Source: Rhodopseudomonas palustris JSC-3b
GTDB lineage: Bacteria > Pseudomonadota > Alphaproteobacteria > Rhizobiales > Xanthobacteraceae
Direction of reading: 5' to 3'
Assembly (NCBI GenBank): GCA_000504425.1
Contig: KI632513.1
Coordinates: 3,375,253 to 3,414,681, forward strand
DNA: 39,429 nt
The notes beneath the pieces were generated by a model, which was not told the DNA's origin, did not search any database, and saw only the letters and a list, made by a program, of their open reading frames with translations. Both the position numbers and the translations under genes were made by a program. Positions 1 to 7,569 of this stretch are shown piece by piece (position 1 is the stretch's first letter; the number at the start of each line of letters is the position of its first letter).

Positions 1-15
1 ACCCCAGACGAGCCA

Positions 16-45
16 CGACCCGGCCGGGGGCATCCGACCGGGTCG
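16..45 (-). terminator. Stem-loop downstream of the small exported-protein gene
   Basis: The arms CGACCCGG (16-23) and CCGGGTCG (38-45) are perfectly complementary. The stem extends inward by a G-T pair and three further G-C pairs. It lies about 75 bases past the stop of the minus-strand gene ending at 120. There is no U-tract after it, so it may be a Rho-independent-like terminator, a processing stem or chance in GC-rich DNA. Confidence 0.3.
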
Positions 46-119
46 CTGGAGGTGACGAAACGATGGTTAAGGAGACAATACGCTTCGTCGACAATCGAAA
101 TCGTTGCAGGCGGCGCAGG

Positions 120-314
120 CTAGCGGACATCACCCTCGTAGCTGAGCACGCAGACTTCGGTCGGGCTCTTGGTGCTGCAATCGACCACCTGGCTGCGAAT
201 TTGCGTTGATCCGAGTTCCGGGCTGCGCGGACCCAAATTCTGAGAAGAAAGTGTCGCCAGCGTGGCAACGGCTCCCAGCGGAATGATGAAGAAGCGGAAC
301 GGCGGTTTCGGCAT
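120..314 (-). CDS. Small exported or membrane-anchored protein of unknown function (64 aa)
   Basis: I do not recognise a family. The ATG at 314 is chosen because a good Shine-Dalgarno (AGGAG) lies 8 bases upstream. A GTG nine bases earlier would overlap that site. The 64-residue product has a basic start (MPKPPFRFF), then a hydrophobic segment at about residues 7-23, which suggests a signal peptide or single membrane anchor. The rest is polar, with two cysteines (C46, C55) that could form a disulfide in the periplasm. It lies downstream of the ECF sigma gene in the same direction, about 220 bases away. A perfect hairpin separates the two, so it probably has its own promoter. Its position makes it a candidate target of that sigma factor, or a small accessory to it; both are inference. 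Confidence 0.6.
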   Translation of the reverse strand: MPKPPFRFFIIPLGAVATLATLSSQNLGPRSPELGSTQIRSQVVDCSTKSPTEVCVLSYEGDVR

Positions 315-454
315 GTTGCTCACTCCTTCTCTCGATTGGCCTGCTCTGGATTGGCCTGCGTTGGCTTCGCTTGATCACGGCATCATCGATAGCAAACAAA
401 TCTTTCCAGGCGATGTTGCCGATCGTTTCAATTGTTTCGTCAGTCTGCGACTTT

Positions 455-491
455 CGTTACCGAGTTAAATGCTGCCAATTTGAGCGTTACC
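455..491 (-). promoter_or_regulatory. Direct repeat GGTAACG x2 upstream of the small exported-protein gene
   Basis: On the minus strand GGTAACG occurs twice (491-485 and 461-455), exactly 30 bases apart. Both copies lie between the terminator-like hairpin after the sigma gene and the start at 314. GGTAAC resembles the -35 element of some ECF-dependent promoters, so the downstream copy could be a -35. Alternatively the pair is a direct-repeat activator site. No -10 can be assigned with confidence. Confidence 0.25.
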
Positions 492-501
492 AAATTGCGT
501 G

Positions 502-526
502 CGTCGCGCGGCCTCGCCGCGCGACG
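502..526 (-). terminator. Perfect 11-bp hairpin just after the ECF sigma gene
   Basis: CGTCGCGCGGC (502-512) pairs perfectly with GCCGCGCGACG (516-526) around a three-base loop. The stem starts five bases past the sigma factor stop codon. No strong T-run follows on the minus strand, so it may act as a weak terminator or a 3-prime stabilising stem. Confidence 0.5.
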
Positions 527-531
527 TTCGG

Positions 532-1143
532 TCACGCGGCAAGGCTCTCGATGCCGCGGCTCTTGAGCAATTCGGCGAGCTGCTTGCGGGCGTAGAACAT
601 CCTTGTCTTCACCGTGCTCGGCGGAATGCCGATGATCCGGCCGGCTTCCTCGACCGACTTTTCAAGATAGTAAACGAGCGTGATGATCTCGCGATGCGCA
701 TCGGACAGCTGCGCGATGCAGGCGCGCAGAATGTCGCTGGTGCGGCTGCGATCGAGCAACATTTCCGGCGTGTCGGCGCCGTCAGCGATCTCGCGCACAT
801 CGTCCTGCTCAAGGTCTTCATGCTGGCGCTGGCGCAGCGCGGTCAGCGCCTTGAAGCGCGCGATTGACAACAGCCAGGTCGACACCTGAGAGCGGCCCTG
901 AAACTGCGCGGCGGTGCGCCAGACATCCAGAAACACCTGGCTGACCAGGTCCTCGGCGGTCACGGAGTCGCGCACCATGCGCAGGATGAAGCGGTACACG
1001 CGAACATGGTGGCGGGCATACAGCGTATGCATGGCGGCGCGGTCGCCCGCGGCGATGTTGTCCAACAACGCTTCGTCCGAGGTCGTCCGCGCGGCAATGA
1101 TGCCCAAACGGCCTGCCTCGTTGAGGGCGATGACGTTCTGCAT
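532..1143 (-). CDS. ECF (sigma-70 family, group 4) RNA polymerase sigma factor
   Basis: The 203-residue product is the normal size for an ECF sigma factor and should direct RNA polymerase to a small stress or envelope regulon. Region 2 is at about residues 38-105, with the AEDLVSQVFLDVW core-binding helix and the FQGRSQVSTWLLSIAR segment. Region 4 is at about 133-190, with a helix-turn-helix (VEEAGRIIGIPPSTVKTR) for -35 recognition. An AGGGAG Shine-Dalgarno lies 5-6 bases before the ATG. No anti-sigma gene of a recognisable kind (zinc-binding ZAS, ChrR or single-TM) is adjacent. The neighbours are a two-component system ending about 195 bases upstream and a 64-residue exported protein downstream. 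Control may therefore be transcriptional, perhaps by the OmpR-type regulator next door (inference). The family is certain; the subgroup is not. Confidence 0.93.
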   Translation of the reverse strand: MQNVIALNEAGRLGIIAARTTSDEALLDNIAAGDRAAMHTLYARHHVRVYRFILRMVRDSVTAEDLVSQVFLDVWRTAAQFQGRSQVSTWLLSIARFKALTALRQRQHEDLEQDDVREIADGADTPEMLLDRSRTSDILRACIAQLSDAHREIITLVYYLEKSVEEAGRIIGIPPSTVKTRMFYARKQLAELLKSRGIESLAA

Positions 1144-1338
1144 GACTGTCTCCCTTGACGACCGCTTGCGCGGTTCCTTAGGGGAGATTCCTAGTGAGAC
1201 TAAGTTTCAGGTGGTCTGCGCCAGCCCTGCAAAATGGTTTCGTCGCGCACGCCGATTGTTTCGTCGCCGCGGGGCCGACGACATATTCACGACCAAATAT
1301 CGTGTGGAATCAATGCAGATGCCGTGGGGCGAACGGAT

Positions 1339-2055
1339 TCACGGCTGCTCGCCGGCAAACAGATAGCCGCCGCCGCGAATGGTGCGGATCACCGCCGGTT
1401 TGGCCGGGTTGGGCTCGATCTTGCGGCGGATGCGCATGATGCGCAGATCAACTGCGCGGTCGAAGGCTTCGGCGTCGCGGGCATTGGCCAGTTCCAGCAG
1501 CCGCTCGCGCGACAGCACGCGCTTTGGGTTGGCGGCAAACACTCTTAGCAGCCCGAATTCCGAAGCGGTCAGCGGGTGCTCGTTGCCGTCGTCATCGCGC
1601 AGCGCCTGCGCTTCCAGATCGAGCCATTTGGTGCCGAACCGCACCAATTGCTGCTTGGCGGGTTTGGCTTCGGTGGCGGCCTTTGGGCCGCTCCGGCGCA
1701 GCACCGAGCGAATCCGCGCGATCAGCTCGCGCAGTTCGCACGGCTTGGCGATGTAATCGTCGGCGCCGAGTTCCAGGCCGACCACCCGGTCGATCGGGCT
1801 GGCGGTGGCGGTCAGCATGATCACCGGCACGTCGCTGCGCGACTTCAGGTCGCGGATGATCGACAGCCCGTCCTCTTCCGGCATGTTGAGGTCGAGCACC
1901 ACCAGGTCCGGCAGTTTTTGATCGATCGCGGCGCGCAGCGTCTTGCCGCCGTCGCACAGCGTCACGGCAAAGCCGTGCATCTTCAGATAGTCGCCGACCA
2001 TCTCCCGGGCCGGCGCCTCGTCATCGACAACAATGATGTGCGGATTCTGGCTCAT
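1339..2055 (-). CDS. OmpR/PhoB-family response regulator
   Basis: This 238-residue DNA-binding regulator has an N-terminal receiver (about residues 6-118) and a C-terminal winged helix (about 138-235). The receiver keeps the acidic pair D11/D12, the phospho-acceptor D55 (in VVLDLNMP), T82 and K104. The C-terminal domain shows the TASEFGLLRVFA helix, the RLLELANARDAEAFDRAVD recognition region and the wing motif IRTIRGGGYLF. Its start overlaps the stop of the upstream receiver-kinase gene by four bases (ATGA type), so the two are translationally coupled. It is very probably the output of the two kinases encoded upstream. Likely targets are itself and the sigma gene just downstream; this is inference. 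KdpE- or RstA-like labels would be guesses. Confidence 0.93.
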   Translation of the reverse strand: MSQNPHIIVVDDEAPAREMVGDYLKMHGFAVTLCDGGKTLRAAIDQKLPDLVVLDLNMPEEDGLSIIRDLKSRSDVPVIMLTATASPIDRVVGLELGADDYIAKPCELRELIARIRSVLRRSGPKAATEAKPAKQQLVRFGTKWLDLEAQALRDDDGNEHPLTASEFGLLRVFAANPKRVLSRERLLELANARDAEAFDRAVDLRIMRIRRKIEPNPAKPAVIRTIRGGGYLFAGEQP

Positions 2056-3800
2056 GCGAGATCGAGCAGGTTTGGCAACGTGATGGTGAAGGTCGCCCCT
2101 TCGCCCGGCCCGGAGCTGGCGGCCTGAACCTCGCCGCCATGCATGTCGATGATCTTCTTGACGATCGACAGGCCGAGCCCGGTGGAGCTTTCACCGGCCG
2201 TGGGCTTGGCGGACAGCCGCTGGAACCGGCCGAACAACCGGCCGATATCTTCCGGCGACAGCCCGGCGCCTTGATCGGTGATGCTGATGCTGGTCACTTC
2301 GTCGTCGCCATCGACCACCACGGTGATGCGTCCACCGATCGGGCTGTATTTGATGGCGTTCGACATCAGATTGTCGATCGCCTCACGCATCCGGTCGGAG
2401 TCACAGCCGACGATGCGCCCCTCTGGCGCCGAGACCTCGATCAGCTGCTGCTTGTTCTGCGCCATCGGCCGGTTGGCCTCGGCGACCTCGGTGACCAGCG
2501 CGGCGATGTCGATCGGCTCGCGGCGGATGGTGATGTCGAAGGCGTCGGCCATCGCGTCCGAGATCAGGTTGTCGACCATCGCGGTCAGGCGCCGGCTGGC
2601 GTCGCGAATGTGCTCGATCTGCAGATTGATGCTGTCCTTGGAGGCCGCGGCGCTGATCAGCTCGGTCAGCATCTCGGTGCGGCCGAGGATCACGCCGAGC
2701 GGATTTTTCAGATCGTGGGCGACGGTGCCGAGAATCTCGTTCTTGAAGCCGTTGGCGCGCTGCAGCCGCAGCCATTGCGCCGACAGCCGGCGATTGGCCT
2801 GCGACAACGCCCGGGTGCGCTGCGCGACCCGTTCTTCGAGCTGGGCGTTGGCGTCCTGCAATTGCTGATACAGAATGACATTGTCGAACGCGATCGACAG
2901 CCGGCTGCCAAACAGCTCGACCAGCGAGCGGTCGGTTTCGGACAGCTGCCGCTCGGCCTGCAGCACCACCACCACTTCGCGGCCGCTGCCGGTCTCGATA
3001 TAGAGCACGGTGCGGTTCTCGCCATATTCGTTCTTGCGGCGCTGGAATGCCGCTTCGACGATCTGGCGCAGCTCCTGATCAAGTTCTTCTGGGCTGAAAT
3101 TGCCGATGAACTGCCGGTAGCAGCCCGAGCCCGCCAGCACCGCGAAATCATGGCTGACGTCGCGGCCGTCGCGCAGCACCAAAATGCCGGCGCAATCGAC
3201 ATTGAGCAGCGAGGCGATCTGGGTCAGCACGCCCTCGGCCAGCCGCTGCATCGAGCGGAAATCATAGAGCGTCGAGGCGGCGTCGATGATGATTTCCAGG
3301 CCGCGCCTAGTTTCCAGCATCCGTTCCAGCTGCTGATAGCTGCGCAGCGCCGCGGTCAGCGAGGTGAACAGCTTGTCGGCGGTCAGCTCGGTCTTGGCCT
3401 TGTAGTCGTTGATGTCGTAATCGACGATCACCCGCCGTTCCGGCGCCTGGCCGGGCTGGCCGGTGCGCAGGATGATGCGCACGGTCTCGTTGCGCAGTTC
3501 GTTGCGGATGAACTCCACCAGCTCAAGGCCGGCGTCATCGGTCTCCATGATGACATCGAGCAGGATCGCCGCGATATCGGGATGGGCGCGCAGCAGGTCG
3601 CGGCCTTCGGCGGCGGAATAGGCCGACAGGATCTCCAGGGTCTGGCCATTGAGGTTGTAGTCGCTGAGCGCGAAACGAGTGCCCTCGTGAACGGCAAAAT
3701 CGTCGTCGATCACCGCCACCTTCCACTTCCGTCCGATCGGTTCGTCGGAAGTTGCGGCGCTGTCTTCGATTAGCTGGAGGACATCGTCCTGGTCGGCCAT
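2052..3800 (-). CDS. Receiver-DUF3369-histidine kinase
   Basis: This soluble 582-residue signalling protein starts with a receiver domain (about residues 26-150, acidic residues DDD at 31-33, probable phospho-acceptor D82 in LLDVIME). A DUF3369 GAF-like sensory domain follows (about 160-310), then a coiled coil (about 315-350). The HisKA domain has the phospho-accepting H362 (AHDLKNPLG), and an HATPase domain follows with the N-box NLMSNAIKYSP, G1 DQGAGLS and G2 TGLGLSIV. No membrane segment is seen. The order receiver then kinase suggests it is switched by another kinase, most simply the membrane kinase encoded just upstream, whose coding region overlaps this start by 31 bases. It would then pass phosphate to the OmpR-type regulator encoded just downstream. 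The domains are clear; the phosphate route is inference. Confidence 0.9.
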   Translation of the reverse strand: MADQDDVLQLIEDSAATSDEPIGRKWKVAVIDDDFAVHEGTRFALSDYNLNGQTLEILSAYSAAEGRDLLRAHPDIAAILLDVIMETDDAGLELVEFIRNELRNETVRIILRTGQPGQAPERRVIVDYDINDYKAKTELTADKLFTSLTAALRSYQQLERMLETRRGLEIIIDAASTLYDFRSMQRLAEGVLTQIASLLNVDCAGILVLRDGRDVSHDFAVLAGSGCYRQFIGNFSPEELDQELRQIVEAAFQRRKNEYGENRTVLYIETGSGREVVVVLQAERQLSETDRSLVELFGSRLSIAFDNVILYQQLQDANAQLEERVAQRTRALSQANRRLSAQWLRLQRANGFKNEILGTVAHDLKNPLGVILGRTEMLTELISAAASKDSINLQIEHIRDASRRLTAMVDNLISDAMADAFDITIRREPIDIAALVTEVAEANRPMAQNKQQLIEVSAPEGRIVGCDSDRMREAIDNLMSNAIKYSPIGGRITVVVDGDDEVTSISITDQGAGLSPEDIGRLFGRFQRLSAKPTAGESSTGLGLSIVKKIIDMHGGEVQAASSGPGEGATFTITLPNLLDLA

Positions 3801-5848
3801 GGAGCGTTTCCGTCGTTCGTTTGGTCGATCTGTTTCCCGTCTCCGGTCGCGGTACGCGGCATGATAATGCGAAATGTCGTCCCTTGTCCCGGCCTGGATT
3901 CCAGCATCATTCGGCCGCCGAGCTGCTGGGTGACCAGATTGTAGACGATGTGCAGGCCAAGCCCAGTACCGCCTTCGTTGCGTCTGGTGGTGAAGAACGG
4001 GTCGAAGGCCTGGCGCTGCACGTCCGGAGTCATCCCGACACCGTTATCGGCAAATACGATCTCGATCTCATCGGGGCCGCGTGGACGGGCGCCGATGCTG
4101 ATATTGCCGGAGCGGCCGCGCGGGAAAGCGTGGGTGGCGGCGTTGAGAAACAGATTGGTCAGGATCTGGCCATAGGCGCCCGGATAGCCATCGATCACCA
4201 GCCCCTCCGGCACTTCGACCGTCAGGGTGATCGGCGCGCGTTTCAGCACCGGGCGCAGGCTGGCGATGATCTGGCTGGTGGCTTCGCTCAAGGTGAACTG
4301 CCGGCGCTCGGCATGGGAGCGATCGACCGCCACCTGCTTGAATGACTGGATCAGTTCGGCGGCGCGCTGCAGATTGGCGACCAACTGCTGCGAGGCGTCC
4401 TTGGCGCTGCCGACGAATTCTTCCAGTTTTGAGCGGCGCAGCGGGGTATTGGCGCGCAGCTCGCTGTCGAACGTGCCGGCCTTGCGCGCAAAGCTCGACG
4501 CCACGGTCAGGCTGATGCCGATCGGGTTGTTGACCTCATGGGCGACGCCGGCCACCAGCCCGCCGAGCGCGGCCAGCCGTTCGGCATCGATCAGGTTCTG
4601 CTGAGCGGCGTTCAGTTCGAGTAGCGCCGCTTCGGCGCGCTCCTTGGCGGCGCGCAGCTCGTTCTCGGCCGTGCGTTTGTCGATCGCGGTTTCGCGAAAC
4701 ACTTCGACCGCGCGCGCCATCGCGCCGATCTCATCGCGCGCATCGGTGCCGGTGACACGGTGATCATAGTCGCCAGTGGTGATGGCGCGCATCGCCCGCA
4801 TCAATTGCTGCAGCGGCAGCCGGATCGACAGCGCGATCACCGCGCCGGCGATGATGATGATGCCGAGAAACGCCGCGGCGATCCACAGCACCTTATGCGA
4901 AATGCTGGCCAGCGTGCGGTCAAAGGTCTGCTGCGCCTTCTGCTCGTTCTGGCGCATTTTGGCCGACAAGCCGTCGATCGCGGCGATGATCGCCGCCTGG
5001 CTGGCGTCGATCGAATTGCGCAGCAGATCGGTGCGGCGCGCCAGTTGCTCGGACAGATTCTGAAAACCGCTGCGCAGCGCCGCCGCGCGCGCCTTCAGCC
5101 GTTCCACCGACATCCGTTGCAGGTCGTTATCGGCCAGCTCCAGCATCACCGGCACGGTGCGTTCGATGGTGTCGAGATTGGTGCGCGCATCATCGGCGGC
5201 GGTCGGCGCCAGCGACAGGTAGTAGGCATTGGCCGCCACCAAGAGCGCGGTGAACGACTCGCGCGAGCGGCCGAGCGGCGGCCAGATCGCGGCCTCGCGC
5301 CGTCCGGTGGCGCCTTCGATCACCGAATAGAGGCCAAGCATTTCCTTGGCGGGCACCAGCACCTCGTCCTGATAGGTGGTGGTGATGGTGGTCTGCAGCG
5401 CGCGCAGATCGCCAAAGCCGCTCAGAAAACGGTCGATCGCCTGCTGCAGCTCGGCCACCGAGCCGGACAGCATCGGGTCGGTGGCGGCGCGGGTGTTGAG
5501 CGTGCCGAGCACGGTCTCGCGCAGAAGCAGGATTTCGCCGAACAATTCGGGGCTCGGCTGATTGATGTAGCGGTGGATCAGATTCTGCAGACGGCCGGTT
5601 TCGGTCTCGAGCCGGGTCAGGATCTTGTCGGAGGCCCGCACCTGGCGCAGATCGTCCCATGCGGACCCCAGTACCTGCGCGCCGCTCCAGATCAGCGCCG
5701 CCAGTGCCATCGCGACCGCGGAGTTCAGGGCGGCGATCGACAGAATGCGCCAGCGGATCGGCACGGCGCGCACCATGCCGACCAGGCCGCTGCGGCTTGC
5801 CAAACCGTGATTTTCAGCGGCCTCGGCCGGCGGCGTCACAGGTTCCAC
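3770..5848 (-). CDS. Membrane-bound sensor histidine kinase with HAMP domain
   Basis: This 692-residue inner-membrane kinase has TM1 at about residues 34-58, a long alpha-helical periplasmic sensor (about 59-318) and TM2 at about 319-341. A HAMP linker follows (to about 394), then a coiled coil. The phospho-accepting H437 sits in GVAHEVNNPIG (the NtrB/DctB-like H-box), and the HATPase shows N-box NLFLNAATHAF, G1 DNGVGM and G2 TGLGLHIV. The start is a GTG with AAGGAAGG about six bases upstream. The last ten codons overlap the next gene, the receiver-DUF3369 kinase. It has no receiver or regulator of its own, so the receiver of its neighbour is the obvious partner (inference). The stimulus is not evident; the sensor resembles helical-bundle chemoreceptor-type domains. 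Confidence 0.92.
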   Translation of the reverse strand: MEPVTPPAEAAENHGLASRSGLVGMVRAVPIRWRILSIAALNSAVAMALAALIWSGAQVLGSAWDDLRQVRASDKILTRLETETGRLQNLIHRYINQPSPELFGEILLLRETVLGTLNTRAATDPMLSGSVAELQQAIDRFLSGFGDLRALQTTITTTYQDEVLVPAKEMLGLYSVIEGATGRREAAIWPPLGRSRESFTALLVAANAYYLSLAPTAADDARTNLDTIERTVPVMLELADNDLQRMSVERLKARAAALRSGFQNLSEQLARRTDLLRNSIDASQAAIIAAIDGLSAKMRQNEQKAQQTFDRTLASISHKVLWIAAAFLGIIIIAGAVIALSIRLPLQQLMRAMRAITTGDYDHRVTGTDARDEIGAMARAVEVFRETAIDKRTAENELRAAKERAEAALLELNAAQQNLIDAERLAALGGLVAGVAHEVNNPIGISLTVASSFARKAGTFDSELRANTPLRRSKLEEFVGSAKDASQQLVANLQRAAELIQSFKQVAVDRSHAERRQFTLSEATSQIIASLRPVLKRAPITLTVEVPEGLVIDGYPGAYGQILTNLFLNAATHAFPRGRSGNISIGARPRGPDEIEIVFADNGVGMTPDVQRQAFDPFFTTRRNEGGTGLGLHIVYNLVTQQLGGRMMLESRPGQGTTFRIIMPRTATGDGKQIDQTNDGNAPWPTRTMSSS

Positions 5849-5913
5849 GGCCGCCCTTCCTTGAGGATGAGGCGATAGCGCAGCGGGGCCGGCAAGCGCG
5901 GCCGGCGGCGTGG

Positions 5914-5943
5914 CAACGGCAATGCTCGCAACGGCAATGCTCG
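5914..5943. repeat. 15-bp tandem duplication
   Basis: CAACGGCAATGCTCG occurs twice head-to-tail (5914-5928 and 5929-5943) with no mismatch, in the leader region of the sensor kinase gene. It looks like a recent slippage duplication and could vary in copy number between strains. Confidence 0.7.
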
Positions 5944-5962
5944 ACCCATGAGGCTCTGTCGC

Positions 5963-5984
5963 AAAAGCGGGCCATCGGGCCCGC
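5963..5984 (-). terminator. Rho-independent terminator, probably for the four-cysteine gene
   Basis: On the minus strand GCGGGCC and GGCCCGC pair perfectly (7 bp) around a CGAT loop, and TTTTG follows directly. It lies about 180 bases past the stop of the minus-strand gene ending at 6163 and upstream of the kinase operon, so it would separate the two units. The T-run is short. Confidence 0.45.
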
Positions 5985-6162
5985 AGTCCTAGAGTGCCGG
6001 GGATTCTGATGGAAACAGCACCGTGGCGCCAGATTTTATTTTGCCGGGGCGCAGGTCTGGGACTGGGTCATCACGGGCGTGGGGCGCAGGGTTAGTCACA
6101 GGGCGCCATGCGCCGGGGCGGTGTTCGACGTGCGGACGACGTGGCCACGCCGCCGCCTGTGA

Positions 6163-6399
6163 TCAGTCGTGTTCAGGACGGCCGGCGAGCCCGCAATAGC
6201 CGTGCTTCTCCACCGAGCCGCTGCCCTTGAGATGGGACAGGTGGAAGCTGCGCCAGGCCATGCAGTCGGTTGCGATGCAGTGATACATCAGCTCAGAGTT
6301 CTGGAAGCCGTCGGTCATGGTGTTGTGCAGGCGGTTGTTGTTGTCGATGCGCACCATCGGGCACCATTTGGTGCGCGCGGCGCTTTCGCTGACCATCAT
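6163..6399 (-). CDS. Small four-cysteine protein, putative metal-binding (78 aa)
   Basis: I know no assigned function. The ATG at 6399 is chosen because GGGAG lies seven bases upstream; a longer frame to 6429 has no such site. The 78-residue product has exactly four cysteines: C13 (KWCPM), C41 and C46 (HCIATDCMAW) and C69 (GYCGLAG). The spaced CP-M, C-x4-C-MAW and GYCG pattern resembles short proteins I recall from many proteobacteria and some prophages, and suggests a Zn or Fe-S site. Several His residues lie between the cysteines. It has no signal peptide or membrane segment, so it should be cytoplasmic. It is divergent from the pirin gene, sharing an upstream region of about 180 bases. Confidence 0.7.
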   Translation of the reverse strand: MMVSESAARTKWCPMVRIDNNNRLHNTMTDGFQNSELMYHCIATDCMAWRSFHLSHLKGSGSVEKHGYCGLAGRPEHD

Positions 6400-6498
6400 G
6401 GCAGAGCTCCCAGCTGACCTGCCGATCATGCTATCGCCGCGTTGTTAAGCACGGCTGAATGCGGCGCCATCGCCCGCAGCTTGCGCTGTTGCATGGCT

Positions 6499-6524
6499 GG
6501 AACCGGCAGTGCTGGCCGGGGGTT
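6499..6524 (+). promoter_or_regulatory. Candidate general-stress (EcfG-type) promoter of the pirin gene
   Basis: GGAAC at 6499-6503 is followed after 17 bases by GGTT at 6521-6524. The known alphaproteobacterial EcfG consensus is GGAAC-N16/17-CGTT, so this matches all but one base. It ends about 60 bases before the pirin start. With such a short motif in GC-rich DNA, chance is possible. Confidence 0.3.
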
Positions 6525-6583
6525 GTCGCAGGCCCCATCGGGACCTTCGTCCCGCCTGCACGGACAAGCCACGGAGAGCGGCC

Positions 6584-7501
6584 ATGAGCTGGATGCCCGA
6601 CCAAGACCCGGTGCTCGGCGACCCACGATCCTGTGATGCGCTCGAACTGGTGATCGTGCCGCGCAGCCGTGATCTCGGCGATGGCTTTGCGGTGCGCCGC
6701 GCCTTGCCGCATGCGCAGCGGCAGATGGTCGGGCCGTTCATTTTCTTCGATCATTTCGGTCCGGTGCAATATCTGGCCGGCAAGGGCATGGATGTCCGGC
6801 CGCATCCGCATATCGGCCTCGCCACCGTCACCTATCTGTTCGACGGCGCCATCCTGCACCGCGACAGCGAGGGCTATGTCCAGGAGATTCAGCCCGGCGC
6901 CATGAATTTGATGACCGCCGGCCGCGGCATCGTCCATTCCGAGCGCACGCCGGAGCTGCAGCGCCGCAATGGCCAACACATGCTCGGCCTGCAAAGCTGG
7001 ATCGCATTGCCGCAAGCGACCGAGGAGATCGCGCCGAGTTTTCAGCATTACGCCGCGGGTCAGCTGCCGACCGTCACCGACCGCGGTTTTAGCGCGCGGA
7101 TCATCGCCGGCTCGGTGCTGGGGCAAACCTCGCCGGTGGCGATGGTGTCGCCCTGGTTCTATGCCGAGGTCAGCATGGCGGCCGGCGCCAGCGTGCCGCT
7201 CGACCCCGATCATGAGGAGCGCGCCGTCTATCTGGTCGAGGGCGAGATCGAGATCGCGGGCGAGCGCTTCACATCGCCGCGGCTCTTGGTGTTTCGGCCC
7301 GGCGACCGCATCACCCTGCGCGCGCTGCAACCAAGCCGGGTGATGCTGCTTGGCGGCGATGCGCTGGAAGGCCCGCGCTACATCTGGTGGAATTTCGTGT
7401 CCTCAAGTAAAGAACGGATCGAACAGGCGAAGCAGGATTGGAAGACCGGCCGCTTCGCCACCGTCCCGCAGGAGCACGAGTTCATCCCGCTGCCGGAGTG
7501 A
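6584..7501 (+). CDS. Pirin family protein
   Basis: This 305-residue bicupin protein is the usual size for bacterial pirins, cytoplasmic non-haem iron proteins; some (YhhW type) oxidise quercetin and others modulate metabolic enzymes. The N-terminal cupin keeps all four metal ligands: H74 and H76 in RPHPHIG, and H118 and E120 in VHSE. The C-terminal cupin (about residues 180-275) lacks these ligands, as is normal for the family. The ATG at 6584 follows GGAGAG by about five bases; a longer in-frame start at 6509 has no ribosome site and adds a non-conserved segment. It stands alone, divergent from the four-cysteine gene and 68 bases ahead of purC. The family is certain; the substrate is not known. 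Confidence 0.93.
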   Translation: MSWMPDQDPVLGDPRSCDALELVIVPRSRDLGDGFAVRRALPHAQRQMVGPFIFFDHFGPVQYLAGKGMDVRPHPHIGLATVTYLFDGAILHRDSEGYVQEIQPGAMNLMTAGRGIVHSERTPELQRRNGQHMLGLQSWIALPQATEEIAPSFQHYAAGQLPTVTDRGFSARIIAGSVLGQTSPVAMVSPWFYAEVSMAAGASVPLDPDHEERAVYLVEGEIEIAGERFTSPRLLVFRPGDRITLRALQPSRVMLLGGDALEGPRYIWWNFVSSSKERIEQAKQDWKTGRFATVPQEHEFIPLPE

Positions 7502-7569
7502 GCCCCGTGCGACACCACCCGTCCTGATTGCCGGCGTGTGCGCCGGCGCGACTGTTTGAAAGCCCGGAC

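Larger units (their letters stand above)
5849..6162. other. Non-coding stretch between the kinase operon and the four-cysteine gene
   Basis: I find no credible gene here. It should contain the promoter of the minus-strand kinase operon, although no clear -35/-10 pair stands out. It also holds a 15-bp tandem duplication and a stem-loop with a short T-run, listed separately. Confidence 0.5.

Noticed and set aside
2139-3773. Long plus-strand open frame opposite the receiver-kinase gene
   Set aside because: It is rich in His, Arg and Gly with no domain. It is the antisense shadow of a high-GC gene whose minus-strand product has clear kinase motifs.
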